Positions 1 through 12,052 of a stretch of 64,000 nt of DNA are shown here, piece after piece. This DNA comes from Diphasiastrum complanatum (Eukaryota; Streptophyta; Lycopodiopsida; Lycopodiales; Lycopodiaceae). The DNA lies in the NCBI GenBank assembly GCA_029204225.1, contig CM055105.1, forward strand, positions 51,177,680 through 51,241,679, in the 5' to 3' direction. Position numbers and translations under genes: made by a program. Every line of letters begins with the position of its first letter. Within the stretch, counting starts at the first letter, position 1. The notes beneath the pieces are model-generated. The model was not told where the DNA came from, made no database searches, and saw nothing but the letters and a program-made list of their open reading frames with translations.

Positions 1-398
1 AGAATAGAAACACAAACATTTCTAGATGAAAAACTCATCAAAACACTTGATCTGAACCTAAGAATGACCTAATTAAGCTGATCCAAACTTCTAAAGAGTG
101 GTGGCATTCAAATTCTTATGAAAAACTCTACTAGGAGACATGTACTCCAAGATTCAGCTCATAAGAACTTTCTAATTTGGTTTGGTTGAATGGAAATGGG
201 TCAATCTCAGTTCCTGCAGCTATAACTCAGCAAAACAAGGTCCCTTTGATCTATTATCACTCAAATGAAACCAAATTTAAAGGTACAATCACTAGATTAG
301 CAACTAGTAGCAAGAGCAAAGCTAATACTACTCAAATCTAGGATCAAAGCTTGAGAAAATCAAATTTAAAGCTCACTTTTGATTAGGCTCTGATACCA
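1..398 (-). other. Leader and primer-binding site of a minus-strand LTR element (F)
   Basis: Read on the minus strand, 398-387 is TGGTATCAGAGC, the plant LTR-retrotransposon primer-binding site matching the 3' end of initiator tRNA-Met. The bases left of it would be the untranslated leader of element F, whose coding part lies beyond the window edge. I see no convincing ORF here. Confidence 0.7.
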
Positions 399-792
399 TG
401 ACAAAATTTTACAGCAAATTCAATCCCAATCAATCCTAAAAGTGATGGAGGATGCACAAATAAAAGATCCAGATCCAAACTATGAGCTAGAATCAAGACT
501 AATTATTAAAACTAGCAAACTTGACATTTAACTCCGCATTAGGCACATAGATTTGATCAACTGAACCAAAGTACAACAAGCTTCTCAGACCTATAAACAA
601 GTTTGGCACCTTCCAATCCAAGCAATTAATGCATAAAAACACTCACATCCAATAGCTAGAACTCGCCACTAAAAGACAATGATAATAGAAGTGGAAAAAC
701 TCAATTTTTCATGATTTTGGATGGAAATCCCATCATACATTTATACTTTTCAAGCTCATATCTGAGCATATTAGGGCACCTCTGAACTATCA
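399..792 (-). repeat. Partial 5' LTR of element F, cut by element E
   Basis: The LTR abuts the primer-binding site and ends on the minus strand in AAAATTTTGTCA. The other end is missing because element E begins at 793. I could not find the rest of this LTR to the right of E, so E's insertion site was probably rearranged later. Confidence 0.55.
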
Positions 793-1474
793 TGTTAAAA
801 ATTCACAATTCTAGCTTGACTAGTTTTGGTCATATGACTTGTAAATAGTTAGATGGTCATGATGTGGCTTGTCACACGTTCCAAATAGCATAGGATTCCA
901 TTCATAAGGATGTTCTAAAGTAGACCTAAGTGTTAGAACCTTTGGAATGAGTCCAAATTATGCTTAGATACAAGGGAGAAAAAATAGGAGCTATTTTTGG
1001 TAATTTTTGCATTGTTGAGGGAGCTCCAAGATTCCAACCCTAACTTGGTAGGGATAAAAGATCCACCAAAATTAGCATTAGGGATAGGTTTAGAGCTACT
1101 CATACCTGCCCAAAACTGTGATGGATCATATATATATAGGTGATGATATCTCACCAAAATCAATCAAGCAATTTCATGTTTTTTCTCTCATAATGGTGCA
1201 ATTGCTCTCTATGTTCATAATTGTTTGAGTACTTGTGATTACTAATGATTATAGGATTGAATGTAGGTCTTGTGTACAGTACTCAGACTGTGGGAGGCCG
1301 TACTTTCACACGTGTGAAGCCTTCTTCAAGGATTTGGGCCATTTAGTGAGGTTCAAGCATAGATTTTTGATGGATTTTGATGGTTCAACTTGTGCTAATC
1401 TTATGAAATCATAATCTATTGTTTCCCTCATCATTTCAAGTGTTTTAGGATCCTTATTTGCTGTAATTTTTACA
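793..1474 (+). repeat. 5' LTR of element E (682 bp)
   Basis: It starts TGTTAAAAATT and ends AATTTTTACA, a short terminal inverted repeat, directly before the primer-binding site. It carries a CACACGTGTG palindrome at 1307-1316 and an AT-rich TATA-like run near 1128-1138. Confidence 0.88.
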
Positions 1475-2262
1475 TGGTATCAGAGCCTAAAGGCTGAAAT
1501 GAGCTAAATCACAATTTTTGATCTAAATCTTGTGTAGATTGGATCTTAGCATCTAGTATTGATTCTAGAACTCAAAGTGAGTCAAATACATTGGAGATTG
1601 GTGTTGTATGACTTCATTTGCAGGTGTTTAAGTGTCTAAAACCAGAGGCAAAGTTGAATTCAATTCACATCACCAAGATAGCAAGTTTTGCTTGCTCCAA
1701 GCATTGATTTCTAAGCGAGTTTTGGAGGTGATTTCATAGAGGAGGCTTTCTAGCATTCAAGGAGAGGGAAGATAAGAGTTTTGGGGACTCTTCAAGGCTG
1801 TTCTAAGGTTTAGTAGACACCTCCTAAAGTGATTTAGGTTCAGTCCAACCATTGCTTGACTTATGCACCAAATTAGATCAATTTTTCATCAATTTTGATC
1901 ATTTTTAGCTTGTGATTGGATAGTCGATTGTGTTGCATCCTCATTAAGTTCCATTTAGATCTTTTACAAGTGATTTTGGAAGTATATTAGGTTGCTGAAA
2001 TTCACTCTTGATCAGATCATTTGGAAGCTTTAATGTTCTTTATAGAAAGAGGGGCAATTCTACTAGTATTGTCTACTTCAATCAACAAAGTGCATTGTTT
2101 CTAGTATTCTATGATTTGATTTTGTTAGAGATCATTCATAGATCTTTATAGGAAGTCTATTACTGATATTTTCAGGTCCCTAAGAGCTGGGATAAGGTAG
2201 ACCTTCAATCAAATCAATAGAAGTAACCTTCATTTGTGTCAAGTCCTTGATTAGGAGACTAG
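1475..2262 (+). other. Primer-binding site and leader of element E
   Basis: TGGTATCAGAGC at 1475-1486 follows the LTR with no gap. The remaining about 775 bases to the Gag start are untranslated leader, with no coding signal that I can see. Confidence 0.8.
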
Positions 2263-5200
2263 ATGGCATCTATAAATGCATATCTTTTGGATATTAATGA
2301 AAGGCTCAACAAAACTAACTATTCCATATGGAAAGTTAGAATGGAATATATCATGATCATGCAAGATCTGATGGAAATTGTAAATGGTAAGGAGGGTGAA
2401 CCTATTCATCCTCAAGAAAAAGCCAAATACATCAAGAGGTGCAATGTTGCACTACATTGCATAAAAATGAATGTTGCAAATGAACTCTTAAGAGAGGTAG
2501 GAGATTGCACTTCAGCTCAAGATGCTTGGGAGACTTTGCAAAAGGTCTATGAATCCAAGAACCAAACTAGAATGTTAGCTTTGAAGAATCAAATCTATAG
2601 AAGCTATCAAAAAAAAGGAGAGAATCACATACTTTTGTCCTAAGAGTGAAGGAATTCAACAAAGAGCTAGCCTTTATAGGTGACCCTATCAGGGATGAAG
2701 AGCTTGTTCAACTCATATTGAATGGACTAAGTTTTGAATTTGACAATTTGGTTCAAGGATATGCAATTTTGGGTAAGCTACCCATACTTGAAGAACTCCA
2801 AGGCACACTTATGGCCGAGGAATCAAGAAGGAGCCAAATGCAAGAGAGGATGGATAGGCTTTCCATCCAAGGTGGAGATGACCAAGCTCTCTTCACCAAA
2901 GGCAAAGGCAAGTCCAAAGGCAAAGGATCAACATTAAAGAAGTCTACAAAGCTTGAGGATCAAGAAGGACCCTCAAAGGCATCTCCATCAACCACCAAAG
3001 TCAAGAAGGACAAATCAAAGGTGAAGTGCTACTATTGTAGCAAGATGGGGCATTATGCCTCGGAATGCTTCAAGAGGAAGCAAGATCAAAGCCAAGCCAA
3101 CATGAATAAAGAGGAGGAGGAGGAGAATTCGCATGAGGACTCTCTCATGATGTCCATATTTTCTTCAACAAGCTTCAAAGGAGAAGATGCTTGGTGGATT
3201 GACTCGGGTGCTAGTTCACACATGACTAGTAAAAGGGAGTTTTTCTCTTCTCTCTTATCTTATGATGGACCTATAAAGTCTATCTATACAGCAAATGATG
3301 AAGCTTGTAAGATTGAAGGAGCTGGTAGCATTTCCCTTTGCTTAGGATCTTCCAAAAAGATCAACATAGAAGGTGTTTTGTACATTCCTACAATAACAAA
3401 GAATCTACTAAGTGTTGGCCAAATGGTAGACAATGGTTTCAATGTTGACTTTGCTTCAAATGAATGTTTCATCAAGAAGAAGAGTAAGATAGTGGCTAAG
3501 GGCACTAGACTTGGCAAACTTTATAAGTTGGATGCATTTGTGGATACTAATGTTGTCATGTTGGCCGAGAAGAGCAAGATATCTACCTTTACTTTATGGC
3601 ACAAAAGACTTGGACATGTCAACTCGGGTTCCATGGAGGCTATGATCAAGGAGGAGTATGCTTAAGGCCTACCAAGGTCTATTGGGAAGGAAGACAAGGT
3701 TTTTGAAGCTTGTGCCTTATCCAAGGCACATAAGAAGGTGTTTCGTAACTCCATCACAAAGTCATCTCATCCTCTTGAACTCATACACTCGGATGTGCAC
3801 ATTGCTAGCATCAAATCTAATGGAGGTTCATCCATGTTTTTAACTTTCATTGATGACTACTCAAGATATTGTTGGGTGTTCTTACTTTCCTTCAAGTCTC
3901 AAGTATTTGATACTTTTGTAAAGTTCAAGTTGTTTGTGGAAAAGCATCATAATCATAGCATCAAGATTCTTAGAAGTGACAATGGTGGAGAATTCATCTC
4001 CAATGAGTTCAAGGCCTTTTGTGAGGAGGAAGGGATCAAGAAAGAGACTTCTTGTCCTTACACTCCTCAACAAAATGGAGTTGCTGAAAGAAGGAATAGA
4101 ACATTATGTGAATGTTCTAAGGCTTTAAGATTAGATGCTTGTTTGCCCAAATCCTTTTGGGGTGAGTCTCTTGTGTGTGCAAACTACTTGATGAATAGGG
4201 TGTCTTGCAAAGCAATTGAAGGCAAAACTCCTTATGAGATGTTGTATGGAAAGAAACCCAATCTTAATCACTTGAAAGTTTTTGGGTGTATATGTTATGT
4301 GAATGTGCCATTGGAAACAAGAACCAAGGAGGATCCATCTTCCACAAGAGGGATCATGCTTGGATATGCAAGCTCAAGCAAGGGCTACAAAGTCTATCTC
4401 CCATCCTTGAACAAATTTGTTGTTTCAAGGGATGTCATCTTTGATGAACATCATATGCATATGCTTGAAGAAGGCTCAAGTGCTCCAACAATCAAGAAGA
4501 AGATGGCCGAGGAGCAAGATCCTGGTTTTGAGGAGGAGCTCATGGAGGAGCAAGCACCAAACCCACCTATCACACCAAGGAGATCTTCAAGGGCAAAAGT
4601 GGAGCCATCAAGGCTCACATATCAAGGCAAAGGACAGCAAGTTGAGGGTATCTCATCCACTTCTTATGCTTTATCTAGTTTTGAAGAACCATCTAATGTT
4701 GAGGATGCATTGAACTCCAAAGAATGGTATCAAGCTATGTTGGATGAGTATGATGCCTTGATTGAGAATGAAACTTGGTTGCTTGTTGAGAGACCTCAAA
4801 GGAATGTAATAGGATGCAAGTGGGTCTTCAAGCTTAAGTTGAATGCAAATGGGAGTGTTAACAAACATAAAGCAAGATTAGTTGCAAAAGGTTATGCTCA
4901 AGAGAGAGGGATAGACTATGAGGAAACCTTTGCACCTGTGGCCAAGATGGTCACAATAAGGCTAATCTTTGCACTTGCATCACATTTTGGATGGATTATA
5001 TGTCAAATGGATGTCTCTAATGCTTTCTTGAATGGTTTTTTGGAAGAGGATATCTATATGGAGCAGCCACAAGGGTTCATCAAGCATGGAATGGAGAACA
5101 AAGTATGCCATCTCCAAAGAAGCATCTATGGCTTGAAGCAAGCCTCGAGATCTTGGAATTCAAGACTACATTGCTATCTTATTTCACTTTCTTTTGTTCA

Positions 5201-6230
5201 AAGTGAATATGATCCCACTCTTTACATTAAATTTGATGATGTTGGTATTGTACTTCTACTCATTTCTGTAGATGACATCATCATTAGTGGAAATAGTGTT
5301 GATGGTATTGAAAAAATCAAGATAGATCTATCCTTAGAGTTCAAGATGGTAGATCTAGGGTGTCTTCACTTCATCTTAGGCATAGAAGTACTTAGAGGGT
5401 CTGATTTTATCTTTATAAGTCAAGTAAACTATGCTCAAAGTCTTTTGAAGAAGTTTAAGATGGAAGTATGCAAAAGTGTTGACACACCAATGGAGCAAGA
5501 TGTAAAAGTGCCAAATGAAGATGATGAAAGATCCTTCATGGACATCACTTTGTTTAGGCAACTTATAGGTTCCTTAATGTGGATCACTATAACTAGACCA
5601 GATCTTAGCTTTAGTGTATGTAGGTTGAGCCAATCCATGCAAAAGCCATTGAATATCCATTGGAAAAAGGCTAAGAGGATTCTAAGATACATCTCGGGTA
5701 CATTGGATTTTGGGATTCTATATAGAGGAGATGTGACTAACCTTCATGCATTTAGTGATTCAGATTTTGTAGGGGACAAGAGGGATAGGATATCAACAAG
5801 TGCCTATTCAACTTTCATAGGAGAAGGTGTGGTTTCATGGCTTTAAAAAAAGCAAGAAACTATATCTCTATCTTCAACTGAGGCCGAGTACAAAGCTTTG
5901 ACAACCACTACAAAGGAGGTACTTTGGATCAAGAGATTACTGGTGGAACTAAAGATCATGGATTCAGAGGAGGCACCAATCATCTACAATGACAATATAT
6001 CAGCCCAACCCCTTGCATCTAACCCAATCTTCCATGCAAGATCTAAGCACATTGAGATATGCCATCACTTTGTGAGAGAAATGGTGCAAGCCAAGGAGAT
6101 TGCTTTGGATCATGTTCCAAGCAATGAATGTGTAGCTGATCTACTTACTAAACCACTTCAAAAGACACCTTTTATGAAGTTCAGATCATCACTTGGAGTG
6201 ATTAGTAAATCAATGATTGAACCAAGCTAG
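2263..6230 (+). pseudogene. Copia gag-pol polyprotein of element E, four lesions
   Basis: Gag starts MASINAYLLDINERLN and has a CCHC zinc knuckle (CYYCSKMGHYASEC, about 3027-3068). Protease shows WWIDSGASSHMT (about 3193). The integrase zinc-binding part and core follow, with DDYSRY, DNGGEF and NGVAERRNRT (about 3850-4110). RT has AFLNGFLEEDIYMEQPQGF and RNase H follows to 6230. Lesions: a frameshift in an A-run near 2610, a second near 3663, an in-frame TAA at 5844-5846, and RT catalytic YVDD read as SVDD near 5268. Outside the breaks the frame is well kept, so decay is recent. It encodes the particle protein and enzymes for element copying, but this copy cannot make a full polyprotein. Confidence 0.92.
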
Positions 6231-6244
6231 ATAGTGAGGAGGAG

Positions 6245-6662
6245 TGTTAAAAATTCACAATTCTAGCTTGACTAGTTTTGGTCATATGACTTGTAAATAG
6301 TTAGATGGTCATGATGTGGCTTGTCACACGTGCCAAATAGCATAGGATTCCATTCATAAGGATGTTCTCAAGTAGACCTAAGTGTTAGAACCTTTGGAAT
6401 GAGTCCAAATTATGCTTAGATACAAGGGAGAAAAAATAGGAGCTATTTTTGGTAATTTTTGCATTGTTGAGGGATCTCCAAGATTCCAACCCTAACTTGG
6501 TAGGGATGAAAGATCCACCAAAATTAGCATTAGGGATAGGTTTGGGGCTACTCATACCTGCCCAAAACCGTGATGGACTGTGCTAATCTTATGAAATCAT
6601 AATCTATTGTTTCCCTCATCATTTCAAGTGTTTTAGGATCCTTATTTGCTGTAATTTTTACA
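6245..6662 (+). repeat. 3' LTR of element E with 264-bp internal deletion
   Basis: It begins TGTTAAAAATTCACAATTC like the 5' LTR and ends TTTTTACA. The stretch from GTGATGGA to TTGTGCTAATC is joined directly, removing sequence that includes the CACACGTGTG site. It is followed by TGGTATCAGAAC, an 11/12 match to a primer-binding site. Confidence 0.85.
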
Positions 6663-6964
6663 TGGTATCAGAACCATAACATCTAACCTAATAGGTCATT
6701 GGATCCACCCTAACTTGGGGTCAAGATCTCGAGATCCCAAAACAATGAAAAACATGCTATTTTTAGCTCCTATTTTCTCTCTAGCTTATCAAAGCACTAT
6801 TTGGACTCACTCCAAAGGTGTCACTCCTATGCTAGGTTAGGAATGAGACTTACAAAGAGTATCCAATGCTATTTGACACGTGTGACAAGCCACAACATGA
6901 CCATAATACAATTTACAAGCCTTATGACGAAAATTAGTCAAGCTAGAATTGTGAAATTTTAACA
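6663..6964 (-). repeat. Inverted, diverged LTR fragment related to element E
   Basis: Read on the minus strand from 6964 it begins TGTTAAAATTTCACAATTC and follows the E LTR with many differences and indels, ending near 6672. It sits head to head against the E 3' LTR. It includes GACACGTGTGAC where E has GTCACACGTGCC. 6965-7033 holds nothing I recognise. Confidence 0.65.
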
Positions 6965-7033
6965 ATAAGGTATAACACAATTAGGGTATATGATGTGGAT
7001 AGAAAATTTAAAAGATGCAATTGGTTTTTATAT

Positions 7034-7406
7034 TGTGCAAAAGGTACAAAAAGGACCAAGAGTGGATCCTAATCTGATCCTCAAGAGGGATTGGTTGTCA
7101 GATTACTTGATCTATCAATCTACTTCAGATTAAGATCAATCTAGATCAATTCTAGACACAAAATCCTACACTTTTGGTCCATTTTCCTTCTATATGGAGA
7201 TCTACTTGAAAATCTTCTAGAAGTCAAAATTCGTCTACTTCAGCTTATTCCACACATGTGAGCTGTCCTCTACACATGGGATGTGACACCTAACCAAAGG
7301 ATGTGGCTCATGCAAGCAATAGACTGATGTCATGTGTCATATGTCTAGAAAACTAGTTTTTGGCCTTTTTAGCCACTAGAACTTGAATTAAATCATATGT
7401 ACAACA
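7034..7406 (-). repeat. Partial LTR of family G
   Basis: It starts TGTGCAAAAGGTAC and matches the solo LTR at 58797-59630 and the LTR at 63026, but lacks an internal stretch of about 350 bp (near 7163) and is cut at about 7406. Three copies of this LTR family are in the window. Confidence 0.75.
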
Positions 7407-7767
7407 ACCCACTCTTAATGTAGGTTAGGTCAAGTCAAGAGAGTGGTCATGTCTGGTCATCCCTATTTTATAGGACCTACACATAAGTTTAAAGTGAAAA
7501 TTTGACCAACTATCTATCTACCAAGCATAACTCTAGGATCTAAGCTAGGGTTTTATTTTAGGGCAAGGAGAGTGAGTTAACTTCCTTATTACATGTTGGA
7601 AATCCACCTAACTTCAAGTAAGAAGTCGAATTTTCTATGCATTCTCTCTCTCCATAGCGAGAAGATAGAATACTTTTGGGAGACATTGGTGACTTGAGTT
7701 TCCAATTATACACAATATTTACAAAGTTCTACATGGCTAGATTTGTCAAAATAGGCTATTTTTCACA
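7407..7767 (-). repeat. 3' LTR (partial) of element H'
   Basis: On the minus strand the LTR starts TGTGAAAAATAGCC at 7767, directly after a polypurine tract AGGAGGAG (7775-7768). Its far end is lost where it meets the family G fragment. Confidence 0.65.
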
Positions 7768-8531
7768 CTCCTCCTCATATCTAGCCTTGGAAACAATAAT
7801 GTATCCATACAATTCTTAGACCTGATCTTAACATCAGAAATAAATCATATTCAGGTTTAGAAGATGACTAATGCACCCCTAAAGATGATGACATGATCTA
7901 TCACCATATACAAGATAGAGCTTCTTTGATCTTGATCTCCTCCAAGATGAATTGAAGAGTCTTGATTCTTCCTTGCACCTTTGCACTTGAAACTTGCTCC
8001 TCCTTGATCTTGATGCTTCTCTTTGAAGGAAATCCGATGTCTCCATGTCTTGTGAAAATCACATTGATCCAGATCACAAAGCATGTACTTGCTACTATTT
8101 CCAAGATTTATCATGCTAAAATGACTAGTCCACAAACCATCAAAAGTAAGCATGATTTTCCTAATCTTATAATTACAAGTGATCTTGAACTTCATGAGGC
8201 TACATACTTGCTTATGGATATAAGTGTCCTTCAAGGATGTTTCACTAATTCTCATAAGAAGCTTACAATTTGCCTCTCCAAAGGAAAAAACACATTTTTC
8301 AAAACAATGAGTGATTAACTCACTCTTGCTCTTCCAAAATCTGAGAGCACTCATTTGATCAAATAACCAATTTACTCTTAATTGGTTCATAACAATTTTT
8401 AGATCACTAAGACATAAAAACTTGTTCTCAAATGAGTCATTACACATCTTACCTTCAACTTCCTTCTTGATGAAGCCCTCAAGTTGTCTCATGTAGTTCT
8501 CATAGCATACCTCGGTTTGTCTCATGTAGAT
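7768..8531 (-). pseudogene. Element H': RT-replacing module and 3' end
   Basis: An open frame of 222 codons (8525-7857) occupies the position where a copia element should have RT and RNase H, yet shows none of their motifs. It is closely similar to 42191-42960 in element D (shared stretches such as SFENKFLCLSDLKIVM and WLFDQMSAL) and more distantly to the C-terminal part of the J protein (shared EANCKL, then SE-S). No function is recognised. It continues at 13629 beyond the inserted element J. The module may be a captured host or element sequence; it is a fragment here. Confidence 0.6.
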
Positions 8532-9352
8532 TGTTGAATTTCACATGTGTGGATTGTCCACTACATGTACTTGTGATCTCCTAAGGTGTGTAGATGCACC
8601 AAGATCAAGACTAGATTGAGATTCAAGATCTATCTTTGATTCTATGGCAAAAACACACTACTACATGCATTCAATCACTTCCAACTCTCACTCACACGTG
8701 TGGGAAGTGTTCCAAAAGTATTCTAAGTAAGAACAAGATGCTCTCATCGGGCAGAGAGAGAAAAACCATCATGAGCTCTCGGGTAGAGAGAGAAAGCTAG
8801 AAATTCAATGACACTCAAAATCCACTCAATCTCAAAATCAATTAGATCCAAAAGGAGGAGTACAATGATACTAATAGATTCATGAGCTACCACTATGCTT
8901 AACTATGATTGGATCACACTTTGCCACCTCTTAATCCTATTGGACCATTGATCCATGCACCTCTAAATTCTATTGGACTATATTCAAGCACACCTCAATT
9001 TTCTATTGGACCTCACAAGGTTCCACCTCTAAATCCTATTGGACCTCTTAAGCTTCATCAAACAAAAGCATGACACTTGTCTACACTCTAATTGGCACAA
9101 GTTTGGCTCTATTTTGGATCAATATTGGCATTACAAGTGGAAATGGATAATTTGTCATCTATGCCAAATTTGACCCTATCAACATCCTACACCTTAATGC
9201 TTGACTATGAAATTCTATGAGACCCCTATATCAAACATTTTGATTTACTTTACAATTCTCCACACGTGGGAACATCCTCCACACATGTGAGATTCACTTA
9301 CAAACTTCTATCATTAAAAAATACCAAGCTAGATTTTTGCCAATTTCTCACA
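8532..9352 (-). repeat. 3' LTR of element J (821 bp)
   Basis: Minus-strand ends are TGTGAGAAATTGG and AAATTCAACA. It contains CACACGTGTG at 8693-8702. The same length as the partner LTR, with scattered single-base differences. Confidence 0.9.
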
Positions 9353-9520
9353 CTCCTCCTCAAAAAATAGCTTGGAAAGGTACTAGATCACTTGAAAAGT
9401 TTGTAAATCTTTTTGAGTGGATCCTTTGGTATGCATAAGAAGTGAATATCAGCCAAGGGATCCATCATAGCAGCACCCTCACCATATCCATGATAAGATC
9501 TCTTTGGTAGAGATCTCTTG
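9353..9520 (-). other. 3' untranslated end of element J
   Basis: It runs from the module stop to the purine tract next to the 3' LTR. A trace of an RNase H tail (a weak VADI-like and PKDPL-like match) may be present, but I would not rely on it. Confidence 0.4.
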
Positions 9521-12052
9521 CTAATGCCTTTGAAGAGTGCTCCACCAATATGCCACTATGATCATGGGCTTCTTCCATGCTTGATGATGATCTTTGCTTT
9601 GAAAGTTCCACTTGCATGATGGATGCACCATAAATAGATAAATATGAGGTTTCCAAGCCTCATAAGGATCATGGAGATCAAGATCATAATATGTGAAGCA
9701 ATGATGATTATCAAGATTATGCTTTCTAGCTTGACTAGTCCACATACAATGAACTATATCCATGATGGATCTAATCTTGATATCAAAGACTATCTTGATC
9801 TTTTTTAGGCTAGTTACTCTCTCAAGGATGTAAGTTTCCACTTTGGATGCTTCACTTAATCTCAAGATGAGTTTACAATTTGCCTCAAAACATGTGAAAA
9901 CATGATTTTCAAAAAAGTGACTACCAAGCTCAATCTTGTTCTTACTAGAACCAAGAGCATACTTTTGACAATACAATATCTTGCTTTCAAAAAGTATTGG
10001 AAACACATCTAAGTCAATAATGACAAGAAACATGTCCATACCATAAGCATCATACAAAACTAGTATAGCTTTTCTTGAACTTTGAGATCCAAAAAATTCA
10101 ATGAAGCAAGATAGCATTTCAAGCAAAGGAAGAGAAGCATATATGAATGTGTTGTAGTAGATACAACATGAAAGATGCCCCTCTTTGCCATGTAAGGTGA
10201 GCCATAAAGACTCGGCCATGCATCTTGAAGATCTTCTTGAAATCATATGAAGAAAAAACTCCTCCTCACACATTGGCCCCATCATAACTTGAATACCTTC
10301 AAAAAGGATAACTTGTGATGCCTCTTGAGAAGCCTTGATCTTGGCCACTTCCAAGATTGAATCTTCATGCAATATGACATCTCTATTCACGATCACATTT
10401 GAAATAGAGAGTGTAAAGACACTAAAGGCCTTCTTGATGGATGAGTATCCAATCATGATCCATGAGCTTGGATCATCCTTCCTTCTTGTTTCCAAGGGAA
10501 TATGTGCAAAGCAAGCACTACCAAGTTCACTAAGGTGATCAACCTTAGGCTTCATCTTGAATAAAACTTCATATGGTGCTATTCCTTCAAGAGCTCCAAT
10601 ACTCCTCAAAGCTTTGATCTTCAATGAGAATTTCTTCTCAACATATGCTTTGAATAATAAGGAATAATCATACACCATAATACTTGAAGAGAGAAGATAT
10701 GTGCATCTTGTGTAATCCTCCTCCTTTGAAATATTGGAAATATAAGAAACATCAAGAGAGTTTGCACTCTCACTTGGATCCAATTTGTAGATGCCTTCAA
10801 ATCTTGATCCATATGCAAGGATCTCACCATCCTTCTTAATCACACAATTGTCAATATTGAAATTGACATCAAAGCCACTATCAAGAAGTTGGCCAACACT
10901 TAAGATGTTCTTTGTAAGCTTTGGGACAAAAAGAACATTGTTGAGAAAGAGATCTTTAGAAGATGCAAGCTTCAAGGGAATAATCCCTACTCCTTCAATA
11001 TTGCACTCATGCTTACTTGCAAAGTATATGGTCTTCTTGACTCCATCATAAGGCATAATAGATGAAAAAAAGTGCTTGGAGCCACACATATGTGAAGATG
11101 CTCCACTATCAATATACCATGAGTCATCCTTGTTGAAGGTGGAAGAGGAGAAGCTTGATGCCATAAGAGAGCCTTCTCCATCACTTGCAATATAGTCTTC
11201 TTTCTCATTGGTGATGTTGGCTTGATTGAGTTGATTCTTCTTCTTGAAGCAATTGGTGGCATAATGGTCTTTCTTGCCACAATAAAAGCACTTGATCATC
11301 TTCTTCTTGAGATTTGAATTAGAAGCATGAGAGGTATCCTCCTCCTCTCCATCTTGGTCTTTAGCTTTGTCATTAGAGAAGTGATGGTGTTGCTTCTTAC
11401 TCCTCTCTTTGTGCTTGGCAAATAGAACTTTGCCATCATCATGATTGAGTGATAGCTTGTCCATCCTCAAGAGTTTGTACTCTTGTCTTGATTCTTCAGA
11501 AATAAGCACACTTTGAAGGGCCTCCAAACTTGGTAGCTCCTCCTTAATAGCATAGGATTGGATGACGTTGTCATATTCATCTCTCAAGCCATTGAGAATG
11601 ACTTGGACTAGCTCACTTTGATTGATTGAGTCACCAATACATGCAAGCTCCCTATGAATATCCTTGACTCTCAAAACATAATTAGATGCACTCTCATCAC
11701 TCTTTTGACCATTTTGAAATATTTGATTTCTAAGAAAAAGGAGCCTAGAGGTGTTCTTAGCCTCATAGATGTACTTGAGACAATCCCAAGCTTCCTTGGA
11801 TGTAGAACAATCACCAATCTCCCTCAATATCTCATTAGAGACATTCATCTTAATGTAGTGGAGAGCCATCCTAGCTCTCTTCTTGTATTTTTGTACTTAT
11901 TGAAGGACTTGAGGCTCCTCCTCAATCCCAAGTACAATGTCCATCACATCTTGGAGTATCAAGATGGACTCCATCCTCAACTTCCATATTGAATAATTGG
12001 AAGTAGACAGTCTCTCACTTGGTTGCAACAAGTATGAACTCATTGAAGTCAT
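9521..12052 (-). CDS. Element J polyprotein: Gag, zinc knuckle, protease, non-pol module
   Basis: The likely start is the ATG at 12052 (MTSMSSYLLQPSERLS), matching the Gag start of sister elements; one in-frame TAA at 11899-11897 interrupts it, after which 782 codons are open from 11869 to 9521. The CCHC knuckle (CFYCGKKDHYATNC) lies near residue 192 of the long ORF and protease (WYIDSGASSHMC) near 248. The integrase core, including the DNGGE and NGVAE regions, is missing by an in-frame deletion. After a pre-RT linker (RRSSRCMAES) the last about 220 residues show no RT motif; they resemble the modules in H' and D. Codon frame is kept to the end, which argues for function or very recent loss. 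Product would be capsid protein plus an unknown domain. Confidence 0.8.

Larger units (their letters stand above)
793..6662 (+). mobile_element. Ty1/copia element E, nearly full length, defective
   Basis: The element has a 5' LTR (793-1474), primer-binding site (1475-1486), leader, gag-pol (2263-6230), polypurine tract GAGGAGGAG (6236-6244) and a 3' LTR (6245-6662). Domain order Gag, protease, integrase, RT, RNase H is that of copia. The flanks (TATCA left, TGGTA right) do not form a target-site duplication. The 3' LTR is 264 bp shorter than the 5' LTR. Confidence 0.9.

Noticed and set aside
387-398. tRNA-like matches (TGGTATCAGAGC and its complement) at many places
   Set aside because: These are primer-binding sites beside LTRs, not tRNA genes; no cloverleaf surrounds them.
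933-1163. 76-codon minus-strand ORF in the E 5' LTR
   Set aside because: It lies wholly inside an LTR and has no counterpart preserved in the deleted 3' LTR.
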